From Piezodorus guildinii (taxonomy: Eukaryota; Arthropoda; Insecta; Hemiptera; Pentatomidae), in NCBI GenBank assembly GCA_023052935.1, contig CM041293.1, forward strand, positions 155,061,474-155,125,473: 64,000 nt of DNA, read 5' to 3'. The position numbers and the translations under genes are program-made. The notes under the pieces are model-generated. The model had not been told where the DNA came from. It saw only the letters and a list, made by a program, of their open reading frames with translations, and made no database searches. Every line of letters begins with the position of its first letter. Position 1 is the first letter of the stretch. Shown here piece after piece: positions 32,180-44,494 of this stretch.

Positions 32180-33707
32180 ACTCCTAACCAACTTCCCCTA
32201 ACCATTATTTATCTTAGAAATTTAATACTAGACTATTTTTTTCCAATAATTATTTTTGACAGTGCCAACGACAGTCTTCATAATTTCCGTGGCCTGGCAA
32301 CACTGGCCTGGTAATCAGCCAAATGTTGGCATTCTTGACACAAACAAGGAAGATGAGACGCAAGTCGAAGATAATAAGTTCGTATAAACCAGCACTATTT
32401 TACACTTCACTTTCCATCATTAGTCAAACTTCAAAAACGTTTAAAAAATCAAACATTTACTTATAGTTATGAAGTCTAGTTCGCTTTGAAATATGATAAG
32501 TAATTATATTTTAAACCAATAAATACATCCTATTAATCTTTTCGCATTATAAAGCTGGGAATTGTAGAAAGGGCTAATATTATTTCCTTCTTGTTATTTA
32601 AATTTTTCTTCTTATTAACATGAAAAGCACATCCTTAATTTTAATAAGAAATGATCAACGCTTGCCATCATTAATATATAAAAGTTTTGGAAGCTGTGTT
32701 ACTTTACTTTGAATAAAATAAATTGCTTGAAAATATGTGTAGTATTATGTGATTGACTGAATAATATGACGGTAAGACGGTCTTGCTTACCTACAAAACA
32801 ACCAGATTATATTTATAATTTTCCATGTCTTCTTATTTGAAATTTAACGTTTTATTTCGTTCACAATGATTCGTTTGTCCTAACGTTTACAAATGTTGTG
32901 AATTCAAGGGATTTATAATAAACAGCTCATTTCTAAATGCGAATCCAAGATCTTCATAGATGTAAAAACACGGAAATACACATAATATTTTTAAAACATG
33001 GTTCTTATAATTTATCATTTCATCTCATATTAAACAAGATATTTTTTTATATGTATGATATTCCAGTTCACTACAGAATAAAATATAAACGGAGAATATG
33101 TTTCATTTCCTTTCTACATGTTTCATTTTGTTATTGTAATGAAATTAGAAAAAAATACTTCGGAAAGAGTTGTCTGACGAAAAGATAAACTGTTTTAAGG
33201 GAAATTACTGGATGGCTGAGAATAATTACTGTAAAGTAGCCTTGTACATACAAACACACACACACACACCCACACACACATATATAATATATTATTTATT
33301 AATTTTGGTTTTGGAGAATCAGTGAGTGACATATGTTTTACTGCTGTATAATATGTAAAATTGAACAGGTCGGCTTCAGGCAAGACGGTCCATAGTTCTA
33401 TTAATGTTTTGTTTTTTTATGAATTGTTAAATTTTTGTTGAATTATTTCAGAAACTATTCTTTATTGAGTAATATTACAATCAGACCAATTTAGGACATT
33501 TTTAATAGTGATAAAGTACAACATTCATACTACATTCACACAATATACACAAAACAATAAATGTTTAATTATAGAAAAAAACCAGTTATCTATTTAACTG
33601 TTTAAATAAATAATACCCAACGTTTAGACGCAAATTGGAAGTATTCATTGGGTCTAGAAAGTAATAATATACCTGTTAAAGATATGAATGGAATGTATAT
33701 CTTTCAT
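32180..33707. other. AT-rich, nothing recognised
   Basis: No gene seen. A (CA)n run lies at 33247-33280. Confidence 0.45.
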
Positions 33708-33992
33708 CTTTCAGTGGCGCGACAGGCCGTGTAGGCCCTGGGCATCGCGGTGTAAACTCCTGTGAGTTTACACTCACGTTTCACGATGCTATTTTTAGTA
33801 TAGGGTCATCACTCCCTACGAATAATTTTGTGAGTGGCCACCCTTTGGCTGACGGGTCTCACATACTCGGGGAAGAGGTTGTGAGTGAATCCCCATTTTT
33901 TTAAACCTTTATAAAAGCCCCGCCAGGACTGGGATTCGAACTCAGAACTAGTAACATGAGAGACTAGCGCGCTAGCCACTCAGCCACGGGAA
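33708..33992 (-). repeat. SINE-A copy 2
   Basis: Same layout as 18201-18487: GTGGCGCGACAGGC near the tail side and GATTCGAACTCAGAACTAG plus GCGCGCTAGCCACTCAG-type head at 33930-33985 (plus-strand text). Confidence 0.82.
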
Positions 33993-34450
33993 TGTATATA
34001 GGATATAGAAATATTATAAAATCACAATTATTATTATTATTAATAATTGCAACAATTGTATTATTATTTTATAAATTTATTGTTTTGTATATATTTGTGA
34101 ATGTTGTACTTGATCACTATTATAAATTAGGACATAGGGAATAGGTCCTAATTAGGACAGATTGCAATATTACTCAATAAAAAATAATTGCAACAAATCA
34201 TGAATATTTTTTCACTGCGCTATATCCCGGTTACAGGTTTTGGCCTCCTTCAACCTTTAACTCCAATCGTCACGCTCTGGAGCCGATGAAAAGTTTAGGG
34301 GTCAATCTAATTCAAATTATCTAATTTTTAGTAATTTTGCCGCTCATAATTTTCGATTTTTATGATTTGTCACCAATTATTCTGTACCTTTCCCAGATAT
34401 AAAACAGTGTTTAAAATATTTTTTCTGGCTAATATAATCTTTTAAGATAA
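33993..34450. other. AT-rich, nothing recognised
   Basis: No coding signal. Confidence 0.45.
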
Positions 34451-34452
34451 TA

Positions 34453-35147
34453 TTGGGTTGTTTCACATGAAATGTCCGTTTTTATAGTTTCTGAAATACA
34501 TAAAGGATTTTGCAGGTCTCTGTTGTTTTCTTCCGAATGTTTACATATTTAAAGTAAACAGTTACTAATCCTCGTTTGGGAAGGGAGTGTTAATGAACGG
34601 ACCATTTGCCGTTGGTTTGCTAAGTTTTCAGCTGGGGATACCGACTTGGAAAACTTGCCACGAGGAAGACTCCGTCCAACGATAACGACAACATACAGTA
34701 AAAGGAAACCCCTACCAAACAGTTATAGGACTCTCAGCACATTTAAAGTGTATTGGGAAAGTAAAAAAGCTCGATACATGGGTACCTCATGATCTCACTG
34801 AGCTGCAGCAAGACCCCATGTTTCAAAAATTGTCTACGAAGTTCTTCCGCACCCACCATATTCTCCTGACTTGTCTCCAACAGATTACCACCTGTTCAGG
34901 AGTTTAGACAACTTCGTCAAAGGAAAATTTTTGAAAATGATGATCAAGTGAAAAGTGCGTTTTCAGATTTGATTCACTTCAAAGCTCAGAGTTTTTCAGT
35001 TCGGGGATAAAAAAGTTGGTGTGACGTTGGGAAAAATGTGTAGAAAAAGAAGGTAAATACTTCGAATAAAATTATCTTGTTTTCATATCGTATTTTTAAT
35101 AAAGCTACTTTACCTTGAAAACGGACATTTCATGTGACACAGCCCAA
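34453..35147 (+). mobile_element. mariner element, copy 2 (deleted)
   Basis: TA at 34451-34452. Inverted ends are TTGGGTTGTTTCACATGAAA and the complement of TTTCATGTGACACAGCCCAA. It keeps NERTICRWFAKFSAGDTDLE-like text, a KKLDTWVPHDLTE block, then CAGCAAGACCCCATGTTTC joined to the C-terminal region (SPDLSPTDYHLF). It is 695 bp, smaller than copies 1 and 3, with further deletions near 34570 and 34690. The right TA is lost. Confidence 0.85.
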
Positions 35148-35699
35148 AATGATGCTACGAGCGTCTGGTGCGACACCTCTCAGCATTGGTCTACCTCTTA
35201 TTCTTGTTCTATGGAGACTGTATGAGGAATGTTTTATGTATTTTTCCATCTGCGATTCTGACCTCAACTTCATTGCTTTGACAACATATTTATCTAAAGA
35301 GTTGTTTAGGACCTTATTTATGCGTCGCTTCCACTCCTTCAAAATTACGGCGGAGATCTTTTCTTTTAAAAATTATGAGTTACTTTTCTGAAGCCTTTGA
35401 AGTTTTCTAACACTCCGATCTATCAAGAAGTGCGAGACGCACCGATGTCTTATTGAGGTAGATATAAAATGGGAATTATTTTTATTATCATTTAACTTTA
35501 TTTTTTTTGTAATAAACTAGCATTTTATCACTTCATAACGATATTCCTTCATATATTTTCATATTTACTTCTTTCGTTTCACAATAAATATTGTATGATA
35601 TTTATGAAAATCGTTTATTGAACCTTACCCGTCCTTTGTTGTATACACATCGGCCAAATATTTACTCTTATTCAATAAATATGTTCCTCGATATACCTA
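35148..35699. other. unrecognised minus-strand frame
   Basis: A minus frame of about 70 codons (to 35342) reads EWKRRINKVLNNSLDKYVVK and IRGRPMLRGVAPDARSI. It has no family I recognise. It abuts the mariner's right end. Possibly an old element. Confidence 0.3.
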
Positions 35700-36245
35700 T
35701 ATCATTCTGCCAGTTAGGTACTTTTGGACAGTGACGAAGCGAAGGTGAATTCCAATGAATGTCAGGTTGAATCTAGACGGGACTTCGATTACGTTTCGCG
35801 TTCGATATCGGCTGGCTGGATTGAAGACTCGAGCAATCAGCCCCGCTTCCAATGTTTACAAGGAAGCGAAGGAAGACATTAACCGAGTGAGGCCTGTAGA
35901 TATACCATTTGGCCAGAAGAGCCGTCACTGAGATGGCACAATCCCAAAGTAGGGACTAAATAAGACGCCGTCAAAGCGCTATCTCTATTTTATGGGGGAA
36001 TTTTATCCCTCTTCAATGTGATCTGTCCCGAATATTTCAGCTTTAAAAACCTCTTTGCCCGAACCGCCATCGAGGAATGTCTCAGTCTTGTAGAGTCAGC
36101 GCACCTTTTACGACCTTCCTCTTATCGAAGTTGGGTTTTTTCGTCCCTTTGTATTCGAGAGCTGTGCATTACTGGAAGAGACAAGCTTAAGATGCACTGC
36201 GAATCAAGGAAATCCAGTCATTTATATTTGGATCTGAGCAATTCA
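35700..36245. other. GC-elevated unique-looking segment
   Basis: Clearly higher GC than its neighbours, with no repeat partner in the window. A plus frame at 36018-36248 (76 codons) has no recognisable motif. It may be single-copy host DNA. Confidence 0.35.
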
Positions 36246-36432
36246 TAAAAATATGTTTCTTTTTATTTTGAAAAAAAAATGTAATTTGTTTTGCTACATG
36301 AAATTTGAATGCTGACAATAAAAAATTCTGTCATGAAAATTGTTAAAGCCATTCATAAGATTAGTATTAAATTATTTAGACTGGTATATCCGCTATGTTA
36401 ATTGTAGTAATAACGTGACCGAATACCGTAAA

Positions 36433-36703
36433 TTTTGTTTGTTTATTTATTTAACGTCACTTAATGTTACAATGGCTAATCGGACATTACAGTGAGAGTC
36501 CTAAATTTGGCCTTACCAAGTTTTATTAGAATAGTGATCTTTAACGAGTACCTGACTTCGCATAGGCTCGAAACCACCTTTAACGTCTCCTCCGAAGGAC
36601 GGATTAACTAAGTAAGGATTTTTTACTACCATTAAAAAATCCTAGTACCTCCTGCGGGTTTGAACCCGCGACCTTTGGCTAGCCACCTTGCTACAAGTGA
36701 TCC
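36433..36703 (-). repeat. SINE-B copy 2 with target duplication
   Basis: The minus-strand head has GGGATCACTTGTAGC and the B-box GGGTTTGAACCCGC (plus-strand palindromic text CGGGTTTGAACCCG). The tail is TTAAATAAATAAACAAACAA. ACCGTAAATTTT at the left and ACCGTAATTTTT at the right look like the target duplication. Confidence 0.88.
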
Positions 36704-36744
36704 CACCGTAATTTTTATCTAGTTATCTATTTTTTTTTAATTCA

Positions 36745-37040
36745 GTGCCCGTAAAACACGGACTTCCCTTACCTCCGTTGTTGAAATCAATTCAAGAATT
36801 TTAATTTAACTATATGGAAGATATAGTAAGGATATATACATATAGCATATATTGTAGGTATATATCCAATATTTTTACCTTTTCACGATTTCCTTCAAAA
36901 CGGCTCTAAATTTTGTCATCGGTTCAGTCAGTTTAAAAAAATAATTAAAAAATGTTCATGACTTCAATACTTTCCTTAACTATATATCTCATATACTCTT
37001 ATATAGGTAAATAAAATTAAAAATTGTAATTTTGTTTTTT
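36745..37040 (-). repeat. repeat X, copy 4 (partial)
   Basis: Plus-strand CTTACCTCCGTTGTTGAAATCAATTCAAG is the complement of the X right end. Later text is diverged. Confidence 0.55.
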
Positions 37041-37384
37041 ACGGCTTTAAATTTTAAATATACTAATATAAGTCCAATTATTAATACTATTTAAACCATT
37101 CTTAAGAATAATGTTAAATTTTTGAGAATGGCATATATGATTGTAACGATATCGTGAATGTAAAACGTAATGTTTAAATCAATCCAATAATGAAGGGTAA
37201 AGGGGAAGAACATGGAAACTCACTGTTTGATTAATATATTTTCCAGGAGAGCATTTTTCAAATTTTAGCTCTCCCACTTTGAGAATTTCTTTTTTGCAAT
37301 CTCCTTAAATGTTATTAGCATGTTTACTAGATCTTAAAAAGCTGTAATGAATGTTACTGTTGTTTAGGCTTGATAGTGGACTTT
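37041..37384. other. AT-rich, nothing recognised
   Basis: No gene or clear repeat seen. Confidence 0.45.
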
Positions 37385-38115
37385 TTTTTTTTTTTGTTAT
37401 ATTTTATTGAAATATACAACTGTATAGGAATACATCAAGTAAATGTGCTGATTAAAGATAGTGTACATGAAAAACCTGAAGAGAAACTGCCCATTGGCAG
37501 CACTCTAGTAATTAATCTAAACAAGAAGGTCTCGAGGCCATCTTCTTTTCAGACGCCTCGGAGGATAGTCGGGAATTGAAGAGGAAGCAAGGATGGAAAC
37601 TAGTGGGTTAGAGTGGGATTGGAGTTTGTCATGGAAGGATTGATACCTGGTTCGGGCCAAATCAGCAACAAAGGGAATATTAAGGTCTTTATGGATAAGC
37701 TTATTCGTGACAAAATAAGGAGCGTTTAGGATTTTTCGAAGGATTTCGGATTGTAAGGATTGGATACGGGAAGAATTTGATGGTTTAGTGGAGCCCCATA
37801 GCTCAACTCCTTAAGTCCAGATAGGTCTTATGATGGTCATGTAGATGAGTCTTTTGTAGTTAAGTGAAAGTTTAGAGCGTTTGTCTAGTAAGTGTTGAAG
37901 TAACCGAAAGCGGCGAGCAGTTTCTTGTCGTTTCAGTCTAGTGTGTGGATTCCATGTTAAACGTTTGTCAAGTAGAAGAATTGTTCAGTCTAGGTAGCGG
38001 ATCTGTTCCACTGGAACGAGTGGAATGTTATTAAAGGATACTGTAGGGCAGGATGTCATAGGTTTACGACGTAGGGTGAAGGTAATTATAGTGGACTTTA
38101 AGTCAAATTTGTAAA
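37385..38115 (-). pseudogene. Jockey-like LINE 3' fragment (fullest)
   Basis: The minus strand reads almost continuously from RT thumb to C-terminus: TFTLRRKPM, QIRYLD(stop)TILLLDKRLTWNPH, LLDKRSKLSLNYKRLIYM, IRPIWT(stop)GVELWGSTK, LNAPYFVTNKLIHKDLNIPF, SNPLVSIL and PPRRLKRRWPRDLL, then a stop. This layout (D.RLTW..H, Y..IRPIW.YG.Q.WG, NAPW.V.N..IH.DL.IP) is that of Jockey-clade ORF2. Two in-frame stops and the missing 5' part make it dead. A 3' UTR ending in TTTCAATAAAA-type text follows. Confidence 0.88.
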
Positions 38116-38119
38116 CAAC

Positions 38120-39539
38120 AGCATAGACTTGTCATTATGATAAAGAAAGTTAATTAGATAAAGAAATACACCATTTTTGATGAAATAATACGTTTTCATA
38201 TACATAATGGCAGAATATTATAGTTTGTTACAGATTACCAAATTGTCAGGACTTACTTTCTTACTTTGACATATCGTAGTGAAGTTATTCCTCTGCATAA
38301 ATTTTATAAAACTGATTATTCTGTAAACATGTCATATTTTTCTCCAGTAATGCAATAGTCACCTTAAATTACTCCCTTCGGAATAGCCAACGCTAACTCA
38401 AATCCAGGAAATAATGAACTAATCTCTACTCTTTATATATTGTATGAACAAATCTTTTTAAATAGTTTCCGTTGAGTAATTATCGTACCGACTCCTCAGG
38501 AATAAAAACAGAAAATCATGAGGTCTGCAAATTGTTGGGGTATTGCAAATAATCTATAAAACGCATACTTACTAAAATACGGTTGTAAATGTTTTACGGA
38601 CCGTTAACTAACTTGTTTTTCCAACTACTTATTCAGTTTTAAAATACTGTGTGTATATGTAAATGAGAGGAAATTAACTCTGTAGGAATGCTCAATATTT
38701 TATTATTAAGTAATGAGTATATCTAGATTACATTAACATGAAAAAGACATTGTGAATCTAGGATCTTCATCAACGCCCACTGGAACCTACACCTTCCGCT
38801 TCACTACTAGTCACTGATAATAACTCAAACTGATAAAGAACAATTTAAGGTTTTTCTTGGAATATACTTCAGCTGTAAAAGACAAAAAAAAATCTAGGCT
38901 AAAAGGACTCGTTCTACGTTTGCCAAATTACTACAAAACTCTTTTGGCAGTTGTTTAGGAATCTTGACGGTCCGTCCTGTCTGGGATCGAGCAGTGAGAT
39001 AATTTAGAAATGACAGAGTTTACCCAGCTTTGACTTGCGTGACGGGGAGATTTGATACAGTCATTAAGTTGTCGGTTTAACAGCTTATGAAAGCAGATGC
39101 TATAATTATCTGTGTGGTTCTTAAAATAGATTGAATGGTTATATAATGAGCTAGTTTAAAGGCGTCTATGGTGGAGAACGTCTTAGTTATATTAAACCAG
39201 AAACGTAGGTTGAAATAAAACTTCAATACGTTCCCCGGACGATGATTCAATGAAGCTTGATAAATTTGCATTTGGGTTTAATAACATCATTTAAAGCATC
39301 GGAAGTAGAGTAGAGTGGGGCTAGTTGAGCATAGGGGCAAGTTGGGAAATTGAAATAGTTCGCAAAATATTCACCGTACACATAGGCATCTTATGGCGGA
39401 AAGAAAGAGTTGTGGGAGAGATAATTACCATGCGATCGAAGTGAAGCGCACGTGTATTTTGTTTATTTTGTGACCAAAAAGTAAAACCGCCGTTCATCAC
39501 AAGTTTTTGTCTGCATTTTTTTTCTTTCTTTTATTTTCA
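38120..39539. other. no gene recognised
   Basis: AT-rich DNA with a GC-richer part at 38880-39060. Motif GGGGCTAGTTGAGC occurs at 39318 and again at about 39946, on either side of SINE-A copy 3, possibly one old repeat split by it. Confidence 0.4.
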
Positions 39540-39791
39540 TTGGCCTGTATCTCCTGGGAGAATATTCTCACGATTCTCGATGGGATTTTACTGGGTAGAG
39601 TGATGACTCCCTACACCTATTTTTATGAGTGGCCAAAATTTGGCTGACGGGTCCCACATACACGGAGGAGAGGCTGTGAGTGAATTCCCATTTAATTATT
39701 TCCTTATAAAAGCCTCGTTGGTACTGAGATTCGAACTTACAAACTTTAGCATAAGAGACTAGTACTCCCGTCACTCAGATCATGGGCTCCC
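39540..39791 (-). repeat. SINE-A copy 3
   Basis: Plus-strand GTGAGTGAATTCCCATTTA, then TTGGTACTGAGATTCGAACT and a worn head at about 39750-39785. More diverged than copies 1 and 2. Confidence 0.75.
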
Positions 39792-40103
39792 CTTTCATCT
39801 ATATTAGTCAATTTTTATCTTTTTTTAATCAGGTTAGTATTAATCTTTCTCAGAACTATTGTACTTCTGTGGAGTTGTTCTGGGTATAATTCTTATGATT
39901 TATGATTATAACCTCACTTTTGTTTTAAAATTCCGGGTTGGGGCTAGTTGAGCTATAGTTATATATGTTTTGTTTATAATATTTTCAGTTGATTATCCAA
40001 ATAAAATTACTTCAAGTTTTGTTATTCCATCACTAACACTACATAAACTTACTTTCATTTTTGTCAATTGTAACAGTGACAATGCCCGTGTTTCTATGGC
40101 AAG

Positions 40104-40310
40104 AACACTATTCTACACGTCAGGGCTTGTGAGTTCGAATTGAGTGGATTTTTTCAAGCATATGTTTACATGGATATTCACTCACTGCCTTTCCCCTCTT
40201 GTGAGACCCATCAGCCAACTGGTGACCACTCACGAAAATAGGTGTAGGAAGTAATGACGTATCATTGATAATCGCGGTGTAGATCCTTAGGAAACTACAT
40301 TGCACGTTCA
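40104..40310 (+). repeat. SINE-A copy 4 (diverged)
   Basis: Plus orientation. GTGAGTTCGAATTGAGTGG (B-box) at about 40129, CACTCACTGCCTTTCCCCTC, then TGAGACCCATCAGCC and ACTCACGAAAATAGGTGTA. Confidence 0.65.
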
Positions 40311-40330
40311 AGGCCTAACACAGCTTGTCG

Positions 40331-41384
40331 TCTCATCCGATTTAAATAATTTTAATAAGTGGTCGTTAAATAATAGAATAATAAAACCAACACTTAATAT
40401 TTCCTCGATATATATATATGTATATATATATTTTGGCCGCTCCAAAAATGAAGTCTTGGAACCACAATTGCAAATTACAATCTTATCATTCTTCCTTAGA
40501 AGGAGATAAAGTAATGTATAAAATGCAATGAACTTCTTTTTGAAATTATGACTAATTATTATGTGTATTGCTAATAAACTCATTGATAAGCATTGGGGCT
40601 ACAATAATCATTAGTTTCAATGATAGAACAATATTGTAAAACAATGTTCGCGAACCGGAATAAGTAAGATCAAACCGCTTTGCCCGGAGACAGGAGAGCA
40701 TTAGTATGTATAGTCAAGTCTAGGCACACGTCCAAGCTAGCTCCAGTGTATTTAAAAGACCATTTTAACCATATATTTAACAAAAAGTATTCTGTTGTAA
40801 GTTGGCTATAATTATTATGGAGACATTGTTGTCAACTAAAAGTATTAGATCACCGCATCTGTATTTTTCGTTCCTATTTAGCGAAAATTCTTCATTATTG
40901 TATTATTTAAAGTTTACCAGATATAATAATCCTTAGAAGTCTTGACTTGTGAAACACCAGAGGAAACCACAAAAAAAAAAAAAAAAAATGGTGTAGATGT
41001 ATTCGCATATTTCATGATTTTTTGTTTTCACTTGCAATTATATATATATTAAAAAAATATAAAAAAAAAAAATATAAAAAATATATATATATATAGAAAA
41101 GGAAACTATGATCATCGATAAAATTTTTTTAATTTCTAAAGAGCTTTCAACGGAAATACGTTTTATTGTCTCCTGAGAAAAAGTCCCTCAGAAAGGTGTG
41201 TGTGTGGTGAGTTTAGGACGAAAACAATAATTTGCATAAAATTGAAATTTCATAATTTAGAAGAGGATATACCTGAGATATTACAGCAAATTTTTAAACA
41301 AAATCAGCAAACCAGAAGAGCCACTTTATACGATACACTTTGCACTTTTTTATGTTTTTTCCAAACTTCTTCTTCTTTTGCTTC
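40331..41384. other. AT-rich, nothing recognised
   Basis: Contains short (AT)n and poly(A) runs at 40970-40990 and 41040-41095. No gene seen. Confidence 0.45.
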
Positions 41385-41765
41385 TCCCAGCCTTCTTCTT
41401 CTTTTGTTGTGCCGTATCAGCGTAGGGGAGCGTTCAGCCACCGGCTCCAATCCTCTCTATTCCCTGCTAGGTTCCTGGCCTGGCGGAGATCTTTCCCTCT
41501 TCCACTGCAAAGCCTGTCCACGTACTCCAGGTAGGACATCCTTGGTCTCCCCCGAGGCCTTCTCCCATCTGGCACATAATCCATAGTTTTTAGAGGATCT
41601 CTGTGATCCTCCATTCTAATAACGTGGCCGAACCACTTCAGCTGGCGGGTTTGCAGAATGTCCTTTAACAGCGCAACCTCCAGTTCCTGGCGTATCCGCT
41701 CATTCCTGACACGATCTCTTCTTGTCTTTCCGACTATTCTTCGCAGGAACTTCATTTCATTTCAG
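41385..41765 (-). pseudogene. LINE C-terminal region with GAA-repeat tail
   Basis: Minus-strand frame 41417-41755: MKFLRRIVGKTRRDRVRN, LKWFGHVIRMEDHRD, GRRPRGRPRMSYLEYVDRL and GNREDWSRWL. The 3' end has GAAGAAG-type repeats on the minus strand. It is the same family as 44495-45335 and complements the region deleted there. Confidence 0.85.
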
Positions 41766-42270
41766 CAATGAACGATTTTGATAAAACCCTCTTTATCAAT
41801 GTAAAGGCTAATGAGCTTCAATATGATGCAGGTTTCATTTAGCTTAAAATAGTCTGAAACCGGTTAAATGCCGATAGGTTAATTTTTCTTCCTTCTAAAG
41901 TACTTTTAGTTTTGTAGATTCTGTACAAATAACCATACCGTCATTATTTGAACGATTTTGATATAAAACTAAAGGAGAAAAGTGCATAAATATTTTTTTG
42001 TATGCAATTTTTGTGTTTTTGAACAGTGATATGGATGTATAATATACCGTTTGAAAGCAAATGATTTTAGATATGATTTTAAATACATGGAATTTTAAAG
42101 GTTAATGGAGAGTGATCTAAAGCCGATAAAACTGATTGTCGTATATAACAGTCTAATAGATTATTTTATAAAACACAATTTTTTTATTGAAACTCAACGG
42201 AATTAATTCTTTGAATATTATTTTAAACTCTAAATGTCTTTAAAAATTTTAAATCATTTTAATGGGATCA
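41766..42270 (+). repeat. repeat X, copy 5 (left part)
   Basis: Plus orientation: GATTTTGATAAAACCCTCTT, TAGTCTGAAACCGGTTAAATG, TAATGGAGAGTGATCTAAAG. Interrupted by SINE-B copy 3, then resumes at 42552-42610 with GATTTTAACAACGAAGGTAA and GTGTGTTGCACGGACCAGAT. Confidence 0.8.
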
Positions 42271-42551
42271 CTTGTAGCTGGGTAGCTAGCGTAACAGCCT
42301 CCCATGCTAAAGGTCACGGGTTCAAACCCGCAGGTGGTCCTAGGATTTTTTAATGGGAGTAAAAAATCCTTAGTTACGCCGTCCTTCGGAGGGGACGTTA
42401 AAAGGTGGTCCCGAGCCTGTGCGATGTCAGGTACTCGTTAAAGATCCCTATCCTAATAAAACATGGATAGGCAAAATTTAGGACTCCCACTGTAGCATCG
42501 TCCGATTAGCTATAGTAGCATAAAGTGACGTTAAATAAATAAACAAACAAA
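42271..42551 (+). repeat. SINE-B copy 3, best preserved
   Basis: tRNA-like head GGGATCACTTGTAGCTGGGT, B-box CACGGGTTCAAACCCGC, body CCGTCCTTCGGAGGGGACG and TACTCGTTAAAGATCCC, tail TTAAATAAATAAACAAACAA. It sits inside repeat X. ATCATTTTAA at the left and ATTGATTTTAA at the right are the likely target duplication. Confidence 0.9.
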
Positions 42552-42615
42552 ATTGATTTTAACAACGAAGGTAAGTAAAAGTCGTGTGTTGCACGGACCA
42601 GATTTTTAATTTAAA
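42552..42615 (+). repeat. repeat X, copy 5 (right part)
   Basis: Continuation of 41766-42270 beyond the SINE, ending in the X right-end signature. Confidence 0.75.
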
Positions 42616-43239
42616 ACTTATGTTTCCAACGGAACTGAATAAAAATCTTTAAACTTTTTTTTAAGCTTTTACATTATTCAGTAGTTATTCAATGGATTTT
42701 AACAACCGAGATGTGAAAGTGGTGTGTTTTCAGCACCCAAACTTTTCTTTCTTGGTCGATTAAGAAGTTTCATTATCGAAATTAATAAACTAATAGAAGA
42801 TGAAATTTCTTATACAAGTCATATGAAATTTCTAATTGAGAATTCTCGTACTCATATGGATATGAATGATGCCAGAGGGTATAAAGGTAGAATGGAATGA
42901 GAAGCGATCGCAGAAGCCTCATTCAACAGCTGTACTGTTACACGGAGTTGGCGAGGCCCATAAATTTAGCCCCCGGTAGCTTCGCGGCTATAACAATAAC
43001 TCATTGGCTTTAAAAGAAAAGAATTTGGCCCCCTTTCAGAGCTAGGTATAAATAAATATATATATAGTTATTCACACTCTTATAATAGAATGAAAACAAT
43101 GTTAAAGGTGTGTGAATGCCTTTATCACTTGAGAGTTCATTTTTTTTCCTTTCACGTTTTCACGTCGCATTGATTAAAATTACGATACATTAAAAAAAAA
43201 AGTCCTAAATTAAATAAATTAATATATTTTTCATTCAAG
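42616..43239. other. no gene recognised
   Basis: A diverged X-like end may lie at 42690-42760 (TTTTAACAACCGAGATGTGA). The rest is AT-rich with one GC-richer patch at 42890-42990. Confidence 0.4.
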
Positions 43240-43329
43240 TTATTTGATTTTAATCTACCTAAGTATGACTATTTTTGGTTTAAGGTTCTTTGTTTTTTTT
43301 ACATGTATAAGCCAATGCTGCAAATATAA

Positions 43330-43772
43330 ATCACGTCCATCATACATTTTTGATCTCCTACAATTCAAATCCTTTGTCCATCATCGTTGTACACGCTCCA
43401 GGCTTTCAGATTTATACAGTACGCCCCACCGAACTGCTCATTTCGACAGATCATTTCTCATTCGATCCACAATCCTATGGAATTCCATTCCTCCTTCCAT
43501 CCGTCACTCCAATTCTCTTTCTACATTCAAATCCCACATATTTAATCACTTAATAAATATCCTAGCTCAGTAAAATTGTAAATAAGCGTTTTATTTATTT
43601 TGTTGTTGTTTTCTTCTTGTTTAAATATGTCTATTTTACATAAGTAATTATTAATTTATTTATATGTGATTAATATGTTCTAAGACTCCAAAGTACTTTT
43701 TGCACATTCTGTATATATTATTCTTAAGGGACATGTCCCAGGATAATAAAGAATTTATTTATTTATTTAAGT
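43330..43772 (+). pseudogene. LINE ORF2 C-terminus plus 3' UTR
   Basis: Plus-strand frame to 43573: FKSFVHHRCTRSRLSDL, HRTAHFDRSFLIRSTILWNS, IPPSIRHSNSLSTFKSHIFN and a stop. It then has a 3' UTR with GGGACATGTCCCAGGATAAT and a TTTATTTATTTA tail. It shares C-terminus and UTR with the copy at 57723-58190. CR1/Jockey-like; clade uncertain. Confidence 0.8.
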
Positions 43773-44490
43773 TAAAATTCCAAATATTAAGTGAAGTTAA
43801 ACGTTTTTCGTAATAAGCCCGCAGCTATGAAAGTAATTTTTTTTCAAGAATTGTAAGAAACGTATTTCTGTTATAAAAGCATAATTATTTTTTCGTTCTT
43901 TTGGAACAATTTTTGGTGGTTTTTTTTTATTCATTGTTTGATATATATCGAACATTTGCAGTTCGTCGAATTATTTATTGTTTTTTATTCGCAACTGCGT
44001 TGCTGTGCGTCCAGTAAATGTGAGGTATTATTAGTAATTAGTTCGTCCAGTTAATTCATTTTTTTTAAATTTTCCTAATCCTTTTTTGTGTAATTTTATT
44101 ATAGTACTATCTGTCTCTTACTGCTTTGCTGCCGAATATTTCGTGTTTTATTAATTAATATATGTTTATATTGCTAGATTACTATAATACTATGACTATA
44201 ATATGACTAGGGTAGATCGGTTATTCTTTCGAAAATTATAATATCAAAAGAATTAATTGCGGTTATTTAATCTAAATTTTGGTATAAATTAATATATAAA
44301 TTGCCAATGGGATATAAAAATAATTTGAGTTAAGAGAAATAGTTCTAATAGCGAAATGATTATCAACTGTTTGAAGTCGTATTAATAATAACAATGATAA
44401 TTTAATTTATATCAATGGAACCCAACAAATAAAACATTGTTACGAAGGCTTATATGCTCTAATATATTTGTCATAAGTTTAGAATATTTG
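43773..44490. other. AT-rich, nothing recognised
   Basis: No coding signal or repeat relative. Confidence 0.45.
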
Positions 44491-44494
44491 ATGC

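Noticed and set aside
41200..41586. 128-codon plus frame
   Set aside because: Most of it is antisense to the LINE C-terminus at 41417-41755, whose motifs are clear.
42271..42340. tRNA gene on the plus strand
   Set aside because: The same tRNA-like head occurs with the same non-tRNA body in five places, so it is SINE-B.
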